DNA of 64,000 nucleotides from Hyphomicrobiales bacterium (GCA_900469625.1 UBXV01000002.1:62001-126000), one strand, 5' to 3'; numbered from the stretch's first letter, positions 54,050 to 63,742 are shown. Translations and numbers: made by a program. Notes: a model not told the origin generated them from the sequence alone.

Positions 54050-57000
54050 GCAGCCTCGACACGGAATCGAAGACCGCCTGGATATCCCAGGGTTTCGAAC
54101 GGCTGGTCGCGCGTGTCCGCCAGGCGCCGGCCAGCGTCCATTTTGATGTTCTGATCATCGGGAGCGGTTATGGCGGCGCCGTCGCCGCATCGACCTTCGC
54201 CGGACGGACATACGACGGCAGGCAGATCGCGGTCGGCGTACTGGAGCGTGGGCGTGAATACCTGCCCGGCGCATTTCCGACCGGTCTCGGCGAATTGCCG
54301 CGCCACATTAGAAGCGACAGCAACAAGGATGGGCTGATCGACATCAGGATTGGCGCCGAGGTGGTCGCCGTCGTCGCCAATGGGGTGGGGGGCGGATCGC
54401 TGATCAATGCGGGTGTCATGGAAACGCCGCTGCCGAGCGTCTTCCGTCGGGGATGGCCAACCGCGCTCAAGGACCTCTCGACCTGGAAATCCTACTTCGA
54501 CCGCGCCCGGGATCTTCTGGGTGGCACCATTCTCGGGGCTCCCAACACGATTGCCGACCATGTCGACGGCGTGCCGCAAAAATTCAGGTCCGTTCGCGCA
54601 CTGGCCCCGGATGGCAATTTTCGCCCGGCGTCGATCACTGTCGCGATGCGCGACACGGTCAGTTCCGGCAACGTGCGCCTGAACAAGTGCGTGCGGTGCG
54701 GCGATTGCGCGACCGGTTGCAATGCCGGCGCGAAGAATTCGCTCGACGTCAACTTGCTCGTGCGCGCGAACGAGCACGGCGCGGAGATCTTCAGCGGCGC
54801 TACCGTGCTCAACGTGGCACGCGACGGCGAGGCTGGCTGGATCGTCAACTGTGTCCACACGGACGCAAAGCTGCGCAAGCGCGATGGCGCAGTGGTGTCG
54901 ATCAAGGCAGGCAAGGTGGTGCTCGCAGCCGGCACACTCGGATCGAGCGAGATCCTCATGCGATCGCATAGCGCCGGCCTTCAGCTGTCGGACGGGGCCC
55001 TCGGCACGCGTTGTTCGACCAACGGCGACATGCTGGTTGCCGACTATGCGACGGCAGCCGAGGTCAATACGGTCGCCGACGAAACGATCAAGCCCTCGAC
55101 GCGTGCCATCGGTCCGACGATCACGGGCATCATCGACCTGCGCGCCTCAGATGGCGTCATGATCGAGGAAATGTCCGTGCCGGCGGGCCTGCGCGTTGCC
55201 TTCGCCGAGGTCTTTGCCACGCTCAACACGCTACATAGCCTTTCCAGGCACGACGGCGCGCGCCATCGGCCAGGGTTTCCGGACGATGACATTTACGCCG
55301 TGCCGGCGGTGCGCATCGGGCACTCGGCGCTTTACGCCGTGATGGCCGATGACGGCGCGGCGGGGCGGATCGAACTCGACGGCGACCCGGTCGCCACCGG
55401 CCGCGATGGCATTGCCCGGATCCGGTGGGACAAGCTGCAGGGCCAGCCGGTCTTCGACAAGGAGGTCGAAGCGCTCGCGGCGCTGACGAAGGGCACGGGT
55501 GGTCGGCTCATTCCAAATCCGGTCTGGAAGTTGTTGCCTGCGGACCTCACCTGGTTGCTCAAGGATCAGCGCGGACCGCTCGCGACCGTGCATCCGCTCG
55601 GCGGCTGCGCCATGGCCGACAGCGGAGCGAACGGGGTGGTCGACCATCTCGGCCGGGTGTTCACGGCGACCGGCGCCGATACGGTATATGACGATCTCGT
55701 CGTGCTCGACGGATCGATCGTTCCAAGCGCGCTTGCGACGAACCCGGCCCTGACCATCGCCGCGATTGCGTTGCGGGCGGCCGAAACCCTGTCCGAGGCG
55801 TGGGATTACGCTGCGGCCGCGGCGCGGCCCGATGCCGCGCCTTTGGTTCGCCCGGTCTTTCGCGAGACCGATGTCGCTGCGCGGGCGCAGTCGAGCGCGG
55901 TTGAGATCACCGAGAGGCTTGTCGGCCCTGTCAGGCTGACGCCGTCACAGGGGGTGGAGGAAACCCGGATCGTCGAGCTGACCATGCGCTTCACCCCGAC
56001 GACGCTTGCGCAGCTGACACCGAACACGGGCGGCCAGCCGATCCTGCGTGTCGCAACCGAACTGCCGGACCGGGCCATTCGCAGCCAGATCCGGATTTTT
56101 CCCCGCGATGTCTGGGAAAAGCTTGAAACCACCTGGCTGCCGCTGCATGTCAGGGAGCAGAAACTCGATGCCGCGGTGGAATTCAGCGCCCCGATCTCGG
56201 GCAGCCTCCGGATTTTCGAGCGGCAGCAGAGTTCGGTGCTGCAGCGTGCGTGGCGCGCCGGCAAGGCCTGGACCCTGAACCGGGGGCTTCGCGATGCCTA
56301 CCAGGCCATCGTTGACGGTGATGACGGTCCCGGTCCGTGGTCGCGGGTCAAGTCGGCCTTCGCGATCGCCAGCCGTTCCGGCGAAATCAGGACGCTGACC
56401 TATGACCTGACGATCGGGCCGCCGGATGTCGGTAGCAAGATCGCACTTGCCGGCAACCGCATCGTCGGGACGAAGACCTTCACCTACGAGCGGCGCTGCA
56501 ATCCCTGGCGGCAACTGATGGAGGTGACGCTCGACCGGTTTCCCGGCCTGAGCGCCGGGGCCACCGAGCGGCTGCTGAAACTTGATGTCGGCTATCTCGC
56601 GCGGATCGGCGTGCCCCTGTTCCGGATCGTCGATCAACGCGACGGCGCCAACACCATCGGCGACCTCCTGGCGTTCTTCGGTTTCGTGACGCGGCTTTTG
56701 CTTGGCCTGCATATATGGAGTTTCCGTGCTCCCGACCAGGACCGGCGTCCGCGCGATGCGATCGTCAACAGGCTGCCGCCGGACACGCTCAAGCTGCCGG
56801 GCGGGGGATCGATCACCGCCGAACTGCACCGCGTCGCACTCGCGCCGGAAAGACCCGATGGCGGCGGCAACGACATTCCCGGCGAGGTGCGGCTCACGCG
56901 CTACCGCCATCCCAATACCAAGAAACGCCCGTTGGTGATGTTCCATGGCTATAGCGCCAGCGGCACGACGTTTGCCCATCATGCCGTCAACCCGAATTTC

Positions 57001-59823
57001 GCCAGTCATTTCTGGAACACCGGTCGCGACGTCTGGATTGCCGACTTGAGAACCAGCGCCGGCCAGCCGACGGCCACGGAGGCCTGGAGCTTCGACCAGA
57101 TCGGCAATGTCGACGTGCCTGCGGCGCTGCGGACGGTGGCGGCGACGTCGCCCGACGGGACGGTCGATGTGATCGCCCATTGCATGGGCACCGTCGTCTT
57201 CAGCATCGCGGTCCTCAACGGCCACGCGGCGGGGCTCGTCAATCGCGCCGCATTCACCCAGGTCGGCCCGCTCGTCGTCTTCGCGCCGGCCAACATCTTC
57301 CGCGCCTATGTCGTGCGCTATCTCATCGACTTTCTGCCGGACAGCTATAGCTTCAACCCGAAGGATCCGACGCTTGCCGACGATCTTCTCGACCGGTTGT
57401 TGTCGACGCTGCCCTATCCGGTCGAGGAGTTCGATGTCGAGAATCCGCTCTGGCCGGCGAGACGAACGCCCTGGACCCGAACCCGGCATCGCATGGATGC
57501 GCTTTACGGGCGGGATTTCAACGTGCGCAACATGGAGCCGGAGATGTTGCGCTACATCGACGAGCATTTCGGCCCCCTCAGCCTGTCGACCGTGTCGTCG
57601 ACGCTGCATTTCGTGCGCTATTCGACGATGACGGATTTTCACGGCCGCAACCGCCTCGTTTCGCGTCAGAACCTGGAAAAGCACTGGTCTTTCCCGACAT
57701 TCAGCGTGCATGGAGCCGAAAACGGTCTGTCGCATGTCTCGACCGTCGATCGCATGCGCCAGATCTTTGGCGATGCCGGCCGCAACTACCGGCCGCCCTT
57801 CGTCAATCCGGGCGCCGGGCACCAGGATGCGCTGGTCGGAACGACGCGCCATGCGACCCTGCAGCAGATCCAGCAGTTCCTCGATGCCGACATTGCTCCG
57901 GGCAAGCTCAGGGCCGATAGCGACAAGGTCGTCTATCCGCCGTGGATCGGACCCATCCTGACCGAAGAGCGCCCGAAGACACCGGCGCTGGTGATCCGTC
58001 TGGGGTCGGCGCCATCGCACCGGGCGACGGAAGCAGCGCTCCTGCTTCGGGTCAAGCTAGTCGGCGATCGCATTCGTCGTCCGGATGATCCGGCATTGCC
58101 TTGGGATACGGCCTACCTTCTGGAGCACCTGGTCGCCTATACCTCCCGGGCGCTCGAAGAGGAAGGCTGGGATACCTTCGAGGTCCCGCTGCCGGCGCGC
58201 ATGCCGGGCAAACCCGACGCGGATCGCGGCAATGCGCTTCTGGTCCTGCTTGCCTATGACGAGGACGCCGCGCTGGCGGCGCCGGATCTGGAACACGAAG
58301 AACCCCCACCGCCACTTGAACCTGTCGCAGTGCCGCCGCCGGTGATCGTGCTGCGCGAGGCCGCCGCTCCCCCTGGCCCTGGCCCCGGCGGAGGCGTGGC
58401 CGGCGGCTTGCTCCTGCCCACCTTCGACTTCGACCAGCATCTGACGCGGCCCGGTCGTGTGGCGGACGGGCCGGCCTATGGCTACTTCGTTGCCGACATG
58501 GCCGAGAAGCGGATGCGGCGGCTGGATCCGACAGGCGCTGGCGATGCGACGAGCACGCAGGCGGTCGCCTTCGCCTTCGGCCGGTTTGAAAAGATGGCCG
58601 TCGCGGTCGAACGGGCACTCGCATTCCACCCGCCGAACGCCCGGCGCCAGGCGTTCATGCAAGCGGGCGCGCCGCCGGTCGTCGAGCAGGATTTCGACCT
58701 CAGGGACGGCGTCATTCCCTATGATCCGCCGCTGCGGCCGGCTCTGGAGCCGGTGGCGAAAGGCACCAGCTTTACATTGTCGTCATGCCAGTATCCGGCC
58801 GGATTCCTCGACGAGGCCGTCGCCTACCGCTCCTATGGCCGCATCGGCGAACGGCTGGAAGGCGGCGCCGGCATCAAGCCGGATTTCGCGGTTTTCGTCG
58901 GCGACCAGGTCTATGTCGATCCGACGGCGGGGCTTTATGACCCGACCCGCCGCGACGACCGGTACCGGCTGCCCTATGAGGCCTGGCTCAGCCAGAAAAG
59001 CGTGCGCAACGTGCTCAGGCAAATCCCGTCCTTCATGCTGCTCGACGATCATGAGATCGACAACAATTGGGAACCGATCTCTGATCCCGACGACGCTGCC
59101 AATGCCGAGCAGGCGACGCGTGGCATCGATGCCTATTGGAAGTATCAGCGTGGCATGCACCCCGAGCTGGACATGTTCGATTTCGACGGCTTCCACTTCT
59201 TCATGCTCGATACCCGGACCCGGCGCAGCCATCGGATGGTGGGCGACTGTCTGAAGACGGCGACGATGGTCGCGCCGGAGACGATGGAGCGCCTGAAGCT
59301 ATGGCTTCTGCTGGCGCCCGGTCCGAAATTCGTGCTGTCGCCGGTTATGCTGCTGCCGCGCCACCGGCGCGCCATCCAGCGTGACAGCAGCCTCTCATGG
59401 ACGAACCTCAGCGCGCTGCATTCAGACGGCTGGGACGGCTATCCCAACACGCTTCGCGAGGTGCTTGCCTATATCGCCGACAACCGGATCGAGCACGTGG
59501 TGTTTCTGTCGGGCGACGAGCATCGGGCTTGCCTTGCCAAGGTCGACCTGTGCGGCGAGGACGGCGCCGTCACGCGGCTCCACTCGATCCACACGGCGGC
59601 GATGTTTGCTCCCTATCCCTTCGCCAACGGCATCGATGAGGAGATCGTCGACAGCGAGACGATCGAGATCCAGTCCGATGGCCGGGCCTATCGCTGCATT
59701 GTCAACGCAACGCGCCCGGCGCCCGGCGACGGGCCGACGTTTCTTCGCGTCCGGTCCGCACGCAGCGGCTGGGAGCTCGATTGCGAATTCGGCGATGGCG
59801 CGGTGCAGACGGTGACGATCTGA
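54046..59823 (+). CDS. Giant three-enzyme fusion: GMC oxidoreductase – alpha/beta hydrolase – PhoD-like phosphatase
   Basis: 1925 residues, no signal peptide. Residues about 30-590 are a cholesterol-oxidase-like GMC flavoenzyme: FAD motif GSGYGG at 39-44, H516 in HPLGG and N566 in NPALTIAA matching the active-site His/Asn, and an unusual CVRCGDCATGC cluster at 215-225. After a linking region, about 930-1370 is an alpha/beta hydrolase: FHGYSASG near 966 and elbow AHCMG with C1046 in place of Ser, then GAGHQD for the His. A Pro/Gly-rich linker lies at about 1415-1455. About 1580-1925 is PhoD-like: D1620 in GDQVY, DDHEIDNNW at 1667-1675 and SGDEH (D1824, H1826) as metal ligands. ATG 54046 follows GGAGG. 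The substrate may be a sterol- or lipid-like alcohol, ester or phosphate; this is inferred. Confidence 0.88.
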   Translation: MSSLDTESKTAWISQGFERLVARVRQAPASVHFDVLIIGSGYGGAVAASTFAGRTYDGRQIAVGVLERGREYLPGAFPTGLGELPRHIRSDSNKDGLIDIRIGAEVVAVVANGVGGGSLINAGVMETPLPSVFRRGWPTALKDLSTWKSYFDRARDLLGGTILGAPNTIADHVDGVPQKFRSVRALAPDGNFRPASITVAMRDTVSSGNVRLNKCVRCGDCATGCNAGAKNSLDVNLLVRANEHGAEIFSGATVLNVARDGEAGWIVNCVHTDAKLRKRDGAVVSIKAGKVVLAAGTLGSSEILMRSHSAGLQLSDGALGTRCSTNGDMLVADYATAAEVNTVADETIKPSTRAIGPTITGIIDLRASDGVMIEEMSVPAGLRVAFAEVFATLNTLHSLSRHDGARHRPGFPDDDIYAVPAVRIGHSALYAVMADDGAAGRIELDGDPVATGRDGIARIRWDKLQGQPVFDKEVEALAALTKGTGGRLIPNPVWKLLPADLTWLLKDQRGPLATVHPLGGCAMADSGANGVVDHLGRVFTATGADTVYDDLVVLDGSIVPSALATNPALTIAAIALRAAETLSEAWDYAAAAARPDAAPLVRPVFRETDVAARAQSSAVEITERLVGPVRLTPSQGVEETRIVELTMRFTPTTLAQLTPNTGGQPILRVATELPDRAIRSQIRIFPRDVWEKLETTWLPLHVREQKLDAAVEFSAPISGSLRIFERQQSSVLQRAWRAGKAWTLNRGLRDAYQAIVDGDDGPGPWSRVKSAFAIASRSGEIRTLTYDLTIGPPDVGSKIALAGNRIVGTKTFTYERRCNPWRQLMEVTLDRFPGLSAGATERLLKLDVGYLARIGVPLFRIVDQRDGANTIGDLLAFFGFVTRLLLGLHIWSFRAPDQDRRPRDAIVNRLPPDTLKLPGGGSITAELHRVALAPERPDGGGNDIPGEVRLTRYRHPNTKKRPLVMFHGYSASGTTFAHHAVNPNFASHFWNTGRDVWIADLRTSAGQPTATEAWSFDQIGNVDVPAALRTVAATSPDGTVDVIAHCMGTVVFSIAVLNGHAAGLVNRAAFTQVGPLVVFAPANIFRAYVVRYLIDFLPDSYSFNPKDPTLADDLLDRLLSTLPYPVEEFDVENPLWPARRTPWTRTRHRMDALYGRDFNVRNMEPEMLRYIDEHFGPLSLSTVSSTLHFVRYSTMTDFHGRNRLVSRQNLEKHWSFPTFSVHGAENGLSHVSTVDRMRQIFGDAGRNYRPPFVNPGAGHQDALVGTTRHATLQQIQQFLDADIAPGKLRADSDKVVYPPWIGPILTEERPKTPALVIRLGSAPSHRATEAALLLRVKLVGDRIRRPDDPALPWDTAYLLEHLVAYTSRALEEEGWDTFEVPLPARMPGKPDADRGNALLVLLAYDEDAALAAPDLEHEEPPPPLEPVAVPPPVIVLREAAAPPGPGPGGGVAGGLLLPTFDFDQHLTRPGRVADGPAYGYFVADMAEKRMRRLDPTGAGDATSTQAVAFAFGRFEKMAVAVERALAFHPPNARRQAFMQAGAPPVVEQDFDLRDGVIPYDPPLRPALEPVAKGTSFTLSSCQYPAGFLDEAVAYRSYGRIGERLEGGAGIKPDFAVFVGDQVYVDPTAGLYDPTRRDDRYRLPYEAWLSQKSVRNVLRQIPSFMLLDDHEIDNNWEPISDPDDAANAEQATRGIDAYWKYQRGMHPELDMFDFDGFHFFMLDTRTRRSHRMVGDCLKTATMVAPETMERLKLWLLLAPGPKFVLSPVMLLPRHRRAIQRDSSLSWTNLSALHSDGWDGYPNTLREVLAYIADNRIEHVVFLSGDEHRACLAKVDLCGEDGAVTRLHSIHTAAMFAPYPFANGIDEEIVDSETIEIQSDGRAYRCIVNATRPAPGDGPTFLRVRSARSGWELDCEFGDGAVQTVTI

Positions 59824-59858
59824 CGGGTGCGACCGCCAGGTGGCAACGAGGCCACGTT

Positions 59859-60767
59859 TCAGCGATATCCCGTCGCATCGGCCGGCTTGTCCGGCTCCAT
59901 CACCTCGCGCATGTAGCGCCAGCAGTCGGGACGCGATCCGTCGATGTCGGTGAAGCCATAGTCCTTGGCAACGCCGCCACTCGACAGCGACTGCCCATTC
60001 CACCGCGCCTTGTTCGGGTCGGCGGCAAGTGCGGCGATGGCGCGGCCGACGAAGCGCGGGCTTTCGGAAATGACGAAATGCGGTTGATCCCTGGCAGCGT
60101 CCCGCCAGGTCGCTTCCGTGACGTTGAAATGCTCCAGCATCATCTCCGAGCGCATCCATCCCGGCGTGATCGACAGCGCCGTGGCGCCGTGCGGCTCCAG
60201 GTCCTTGGCGTGCGCCCAGGCCATGCGGTTGGCGGCGACCTTGGCAAGATCGTAGAACGGCGACAGCCTGTAGTGGCCGGCATTGTATTCAGCCGTCCCG
60301 TCCGTCACCTCGACCAGCAGCCCGCCCGGATTTTCGATCATCAGCGGCAGCGCATGGTGGGCTGTGATCAGATGGGTGTCGATGGCGAGCCGCAGCAGCT
60401 TCAGGCCGTTGTCGAGGTCATGGTCCCACACCGGCTTGTTCCATTTGAACAGGTTTTCGCCACCCCAGATGTCGTTGACGAGAATGTCGAGCCGGCCCTG
60501 TTCCTGCCGGATGCGCTCGACCAGCGCCTTGACCTCGGCCGGTTGCAGGTGGTCGACCTGCACGGAGATGCCTTCGCCACCAAGATTGGTGACCAGTTCC
60601 GCAGTTTCCTCGATCGTTTCCGGGCGCGCGTAGTCCGATTGTCGGGTTCTGGTCGTGCGACCGGTGACATAGACCGTTGCGCCGGCCGCACCGAGTTCGG
60701 CGGCGATGCCGCGGCCACCGCCGCGCGTTGCACCCGCCACCAGTGCGATTTTTCCGCGAAGCATCAT
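59859..60767 (-). CDS. Short-chain dehydrogenase/reductase
   Basis: 302 residues, a somewhat long SDR. The cofactor motif reads VAGATRGGGRGIAAEL, with TGRTTR suited to NADP; catalytic Tyr and Lys are in FYDLAKVAANRM. A C-terminal extension (about 225-302) includes GWMRSEMMLEHF and GRAIAALAADP. ATG 60767 has GGAGG six bases upstream. It is divergent from a TetR gene, the usual regulator arrangement, and convergent with the giant fusion (35 bases between stops). Substrate unknown. Confidence 0.88.
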   Translation of the reverse strand: MMLRGKIALVAGATRGGGRGIAAELGAAGATVYVTGRTTRTRQSDYARPETIEETAELVTNLGGEGISVQVDHLQPAEVKALVERIRQEQGRLDILVNDIWGGENLFKWNKPVWDHDLDNGLKLLRLAIDTHLITAHHALPLMIENPGGLLVEVTDGTAEYNAGHYRLSPFYDLAKVAANRMAWAHAKDLEPHGATALSITPGWMRSEMMLEHFNVTEATWRDAARDQPHFVISESPRFVGRAIAALAADPNKARWNGQSLSSGGVAKDYGFTDIDGSRPDCWRYMREVMEPDKPADATGYR

Positions 60768-60825
60768 ATTTTCCTCCATTGGTGATCCCTGCCATCTGGT
60801 GCTGGCCGGCGCTTTCACATATATA

Positions 60826-60840
60826 AACGATTGTTCGGTT
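60826..60840. promoter_or_regulatory. Candidate TetR operator in the SDR/TetR divergent gap
   Basis: AACGATTGTTCGGTT is a partly symmetrical AT-rich site (AAC…GTT ends) 16 bases before the TetR start and 59 bases before the SDR start. Such sites commonly serve TetR repressors controlling a divergent SDR. Symmetry is imperfect. Confidence 0.35.
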
Positions 60841-60856
60841 ATTAATGAGAGTCAAG

Positions 60857-61441
60857 ATGCCCCGTCCAAAAACCATGCCCGACGAAGATGTGCTGGCCGC
60901 CGCGCTGGCAATCCTGCATGTGAGCGGTCCGGAGGGGTTGACCTTTGCAGCGCTTGCCGGCCGCACGGGGCTCTCCGCCTCGACCCTGGTCCAGCGGTTC
61001 GAAAACAAGCAGACCCTGCTTCAGCGCGCGCTTCTGCAGGCCTGGGACGGTTTGGACCGGCTGACTTCAGAGCTTTCGGCGGCGCTGCCGAAGACGCCGG
61101 AAGGTGCTGTCGACCTGCTTGTCGGCCTGTCCGGCGATTATGGTGGCATCGAAAGCTACGCTGACGGGTTGCGGATCCTGCGCGAGGATCTGCGCGACCC
61201 GGTGCTTCGCGCCCGTGGCGTGTTGTGGCGCGACGCGCTCGCCAAAGCGCTGGATGAACGCGTCGGCGGCGCGTCGGGGCAGATCGGCGGGGCGGGTCTG
61301 CTAATGGCATCCCACTGGCAGGGCGCGCTTCTATGGTGGAGTTTCGATCCGAAGGTTCCGGTCGCCGATTTCGTCCGCCAGAGCCTCAACCGTTTCGTGT
61401 CGATGCTGGCGTTGGACACCTTCGCTCCGCGGGGCAGGTAG
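60857..61441 (+). CDS. TetR family transcriptional regulator
   Basis: 194 residues. The HTH (about 8-52) contains VLAAALAILHVSGPEGLTFAALAGRTGLSASTLVQRFENKQTLL. The ligand domain follows. ATG 60857 is preceded by GAGAG; ATG 60845 is an alternative without a ribosome-binding site. It is divergent from the SDR gene and probably represses it. Confidence 0.87.
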   Translation: MPRPKTMPDEDVLAAALAILHVSGPEGLTFAALAGRTGLSASTLVQRFENKQTLLQRALLQAWDGLDRLTSELSAALPKTPEGAVDLLVGLSGDYGGIESYADGLRILREDLRDPVLRARGVLWRDALAKALDERVGGASGQIGGAGLLMASHWQGALLWWSFDPKVPVADFVRQSLNRFVSMLALDTFAPRGR

Positions 61442-61511
61442 AATTTGGCCAAGGAGCGGCAGCCGGAGCGCTCACTCGGCTTCAAATCCGCGTGACATCG
61501 GCGGTCGCCCC

Positions 61512-62570
61512 ATGACGCCGACACGCATACGGCCTAAATCGGACGGCATGATCAAAATTGCTGCCGCTCTGCTTTCGCTGCTGTTGATGTGCTCCCTGGC
61601 CAACGCGCAGGATCGGCCGCCGCTTCCGGCCCTGCTGGATGGATTTGCCGGGCGTGACGACCTGACGCCGCTGAAGACGGTGATTGTTTCCCGCTCCGGC
61701 GTGGTCGTCGCCGAGCGGGGCTACCGGGGCAATCGCCCGTCCGATAGCACCAACATCAAGTCCGCCTCCAAGTCGATCGTATCGGCCCTCGTCGGCATCG
61801 CGATCGACAAGGGGCTGCTTGAGGGGCCGGATCAGAAAATTGCGCAGCTTCTTGCGGCCGAGCTACCGGCTTCGCCCGACCCGCGGCTGCAGGAGATCAC
61901 CATCGGCCATCTTCTGTCGATGCAGGCAGGCCTCGGGCGGCTGTCCGGGCCCAATTACGGCCGCTGGGTCGCCAGCCGCAACTGGGTCCGCTTCGCGCTG
62001 GCGCAACCGTTCGACGATGTTCCCGGCGGGCAGATGCTCTATTCGACAGCTTCCACGCACCTGCTCTCGGCAATCCTGACCAAGGTCAGCGGCCGCTCGA
62101 CGCTGGCCCTTGCCCGCGAATGGTTGGGCCCGGTCAACGGCTTTCGCATCAATGCCTGGGACCGTGATCCGCAAGGCATCTATCTCGGCGGCAACCAGAT
62201 GGCGATGAGCGCGCGATCGCTGCTTGCCTTCGGCGAGGTCTACCGCAATGGCGGCAAGACAGCCGACGGAAAGCAGGTGGTCTCGGCGCAATGGGTGGCA
62301 CAGTCCTGGCAACCGCGCACCAATTCGCGCTTCTCCGGCGACATCTATAGCTATGGCTGGTTTCAGCGCGAGATCGCCGGCGAGACCGTGCACTTCGCCT
62401 GGGGCTATGGCGGCCAGATGCTGTACATCGTGCCGGCGCTGGAGCTCACCGTGGTGATGACCTCGCAGGAGAGCGGCCCGTCGGCACGCACTGGCTACCG
62501 CGACGCCCTGCACCTTCTGCTCGGCGACATCATCGACACGGTAAAGGCGGCGCCGCGCCTCGGCGAGTGA
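61512..62570 (+). CDS. Serine hydrolase, beta-lactamase (class C/esterase) family
   Basis: 352 residues from ATG 61512; ATG 61548 gives a more canonical signal peptide (MIKIAAALLSLLLMCSLANAQ) and may be the true start. The S-x-x-K motif is SASK, with the nucleophile Ser and Lys, and FAWGYGGQ replaces the K-T-G box. YST stands where class C enzymes have Y-x-N. The lack of classical residues suggests a periplasmic esterase or peptidase rather than an antibiotic beta-lactamase. It follows the TetR gene by 70 bases. Confidence 0.88.
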   Translation: MTPTRIRPKSDGMIKIAAALLSLLLMCSLANAQDRPPLPALLDGFAGRDDLTPLKTVIVSRSGVVVAERGYRGNRPSDSTNIKSASKSIVSALVGIAIDKGLLEGPDQKIAQLLAAELPASPDPRLQEITIGHLLSMQAGLGRLSGPNYGRWVASRNWVRFALAQPFDDVPGGQMLYSTASTHLLSAILTKVSGRSTLALAREWLGPVNGFRINAWDRDPQGIYLGGNQMAMSARSLLAFGEVYRNGGKTADGKQVVSAQWVAQSWQPRTNSRFSGDIYSYGWFQREIAGETVHFAWGYGGQMLYIVPALELTVVMTSQESGPSARTGYRDALHLLLGDIIDTVKAAPRLGE

Positions 62571-62603
62571 GGCGAGAGCCCGGAGCGTTGGGCCGGCGTA
62601 AAC

Positions 62604-63641
62604 CTAGGCCGAGCCGCGCAGCATGATCTCGGCGCTGAGCAGGATGCGCTCGTCGGCCGGAAAGGCCTGGCCGTCATTGTCCGTTTCGCCGAGCTTGTAG
62701 AGCAGGAGTTCGATCGCCAGCCGGCCGATCTCGTTGTAGTTCTGCGCCACCGTCGTCAACGGTGGGCAGGTGTAGCGCGACAGCGGATGATCGTCGTGGC
62801 CGGCGACCCGCAGGTCGCTGTCGGCCTCCCGGCCGACCTTGACACCCGACTGGAAGGCGGCCGCGATGACGCCGAAGGCGACGCGATCGTTGGCGCACAG
62901 CACCGTCTTCGTCGGAAAGCCGCCTTGGCCGAGAATGCGCAGCGTTTCGTCGTAGCCGAATTTTTCGAAGTCCCAGGAAGCATTGGGCGCGGTCGGCACG
63001 ATGGCTGGATCCATCTTCAGCTGCTGCATCGCCTCCTGGTAGGCGTTCAGTCGGGCGAGCGCATTGTTGTTGACCGGCGGCATGCCGAAGTAGCAGGGCG
63101 GCTCGCCGGAGCGGCAGAGATAGTCGACCATCAGCTTGAAGCTCTGCCGGTTGTCGGTACCGACGAAGGAGGAACTGCCGTCGAGCGGCGAGTCCACATA
63201 GACGAGCGGAATGCTCTCGCCGAGCGAGGTCAGCTTCTGGTGATGCGACTGGACGCCGAGCGGCGCGATGATCGCGCCCGCGACGTTCATCGACTTGAAG
63301 GTCTCGATCGCACGTTCTTCCATCTCCGGCTTGCCGTCGGAGGACAGCACGAAGGCGAGAAAGCCTGCCTGGTTGGCGATATGCTCGATCCGCCTCGTCA
63401 GCGCCATGTAGAAAGGGTCGGTCGAGTTGGGAACGATGACGCCAAGAATATTGGTTCGCCGCCGGTTGAGATTGACGGCGAAGATATTCGGCCGGAAGCC
63501 CGATTGCTTGATCGCAGCCTCGATGGCGTCACGGGTCTTCTTGCGAACCGAAGTCGGATCGTTGAAGTATTTGGAGACCGTGGGGCGCGACAAACCGACG
63601 AACTCCGAAAAATCCTCCATCGTCTTGATTTGTCTGTCCAC
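62604..63641 (-). CDS. LacI family transcriptional regulator
   Basis: 345 residues. The HTH reads EDFSEFVGLSRPTVSKYFNDPTSVRKKTRDAIEAAI (about 8-45), and the hinge region is FAVNLNRRRTNILGVIVPN. The periplasmic-binding-like core follows, with CANDRVAFGVIAAAF and VAGHDDHPLSRYTCPPLTTV near the end. It should sense a sugar or polyol. It lies just downstream of a GatZ/KbaZ-type gene in the same direction, suggesting regulation of a hexitol or tagatose-type pathway largely outside the window. Confidence 0.92.
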   Translation of the reverse strand: MDRQIKTMEDFSEFVGLSRPTVSKYFNDPTSVRKKTRDAIEAAIKQSGFRPNIFAVNLNRRRTNILGVIVPNSTDPFYMALTRRIEHIANQAGFLAFVLSSDGKPEMEERAIETFKSMNVAGAIIAPLGVQSHHQKLTSLGESIPLVYVDSPLDGSSSFVGTDNRQSFKLMVDYLCRSGEPPCYFGMPPVNNNALARLNAYQEAMQQLKMDPAIVPTAPNASWDFEKFGYDETLRILGQGGFPTKTVLCANDRVAFGVIAAAFQSGVKVGREADSDLRVAGHDDHPLSRYTCPPLTTVAQNYNEIGRLAIELLLYKLGETDNDGQAFPADERILLSAEIMLRGSA

Positions 63642-63742
63642 GGTCGAAGCGCCCCCATTCTTCTTTTGGGTTTCGTTTATAGATTTATTTCCGAGGGATA
63701 GGCAGTGTCGACTGCGAAATATTCACGGGATCAACGGCCGGC

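Noticed and set aside
55945-58020. Long antisense ORF (691 codons) opposite the giant fusion
   Set aside because: It lies fully inside a gene with clear motifs on the other strand; its composition is Arg/Asp/His-rich as expected from GC-rich antisense frames, and it has no recognisable domain.
61512-62570. Antibiotic-resistance beta-lactamase
   Set aside because: Only the S-x-x-K motif is intact; the Y-x-N and K-T-G positions are changed, so an esterase or peptidase is more likely.
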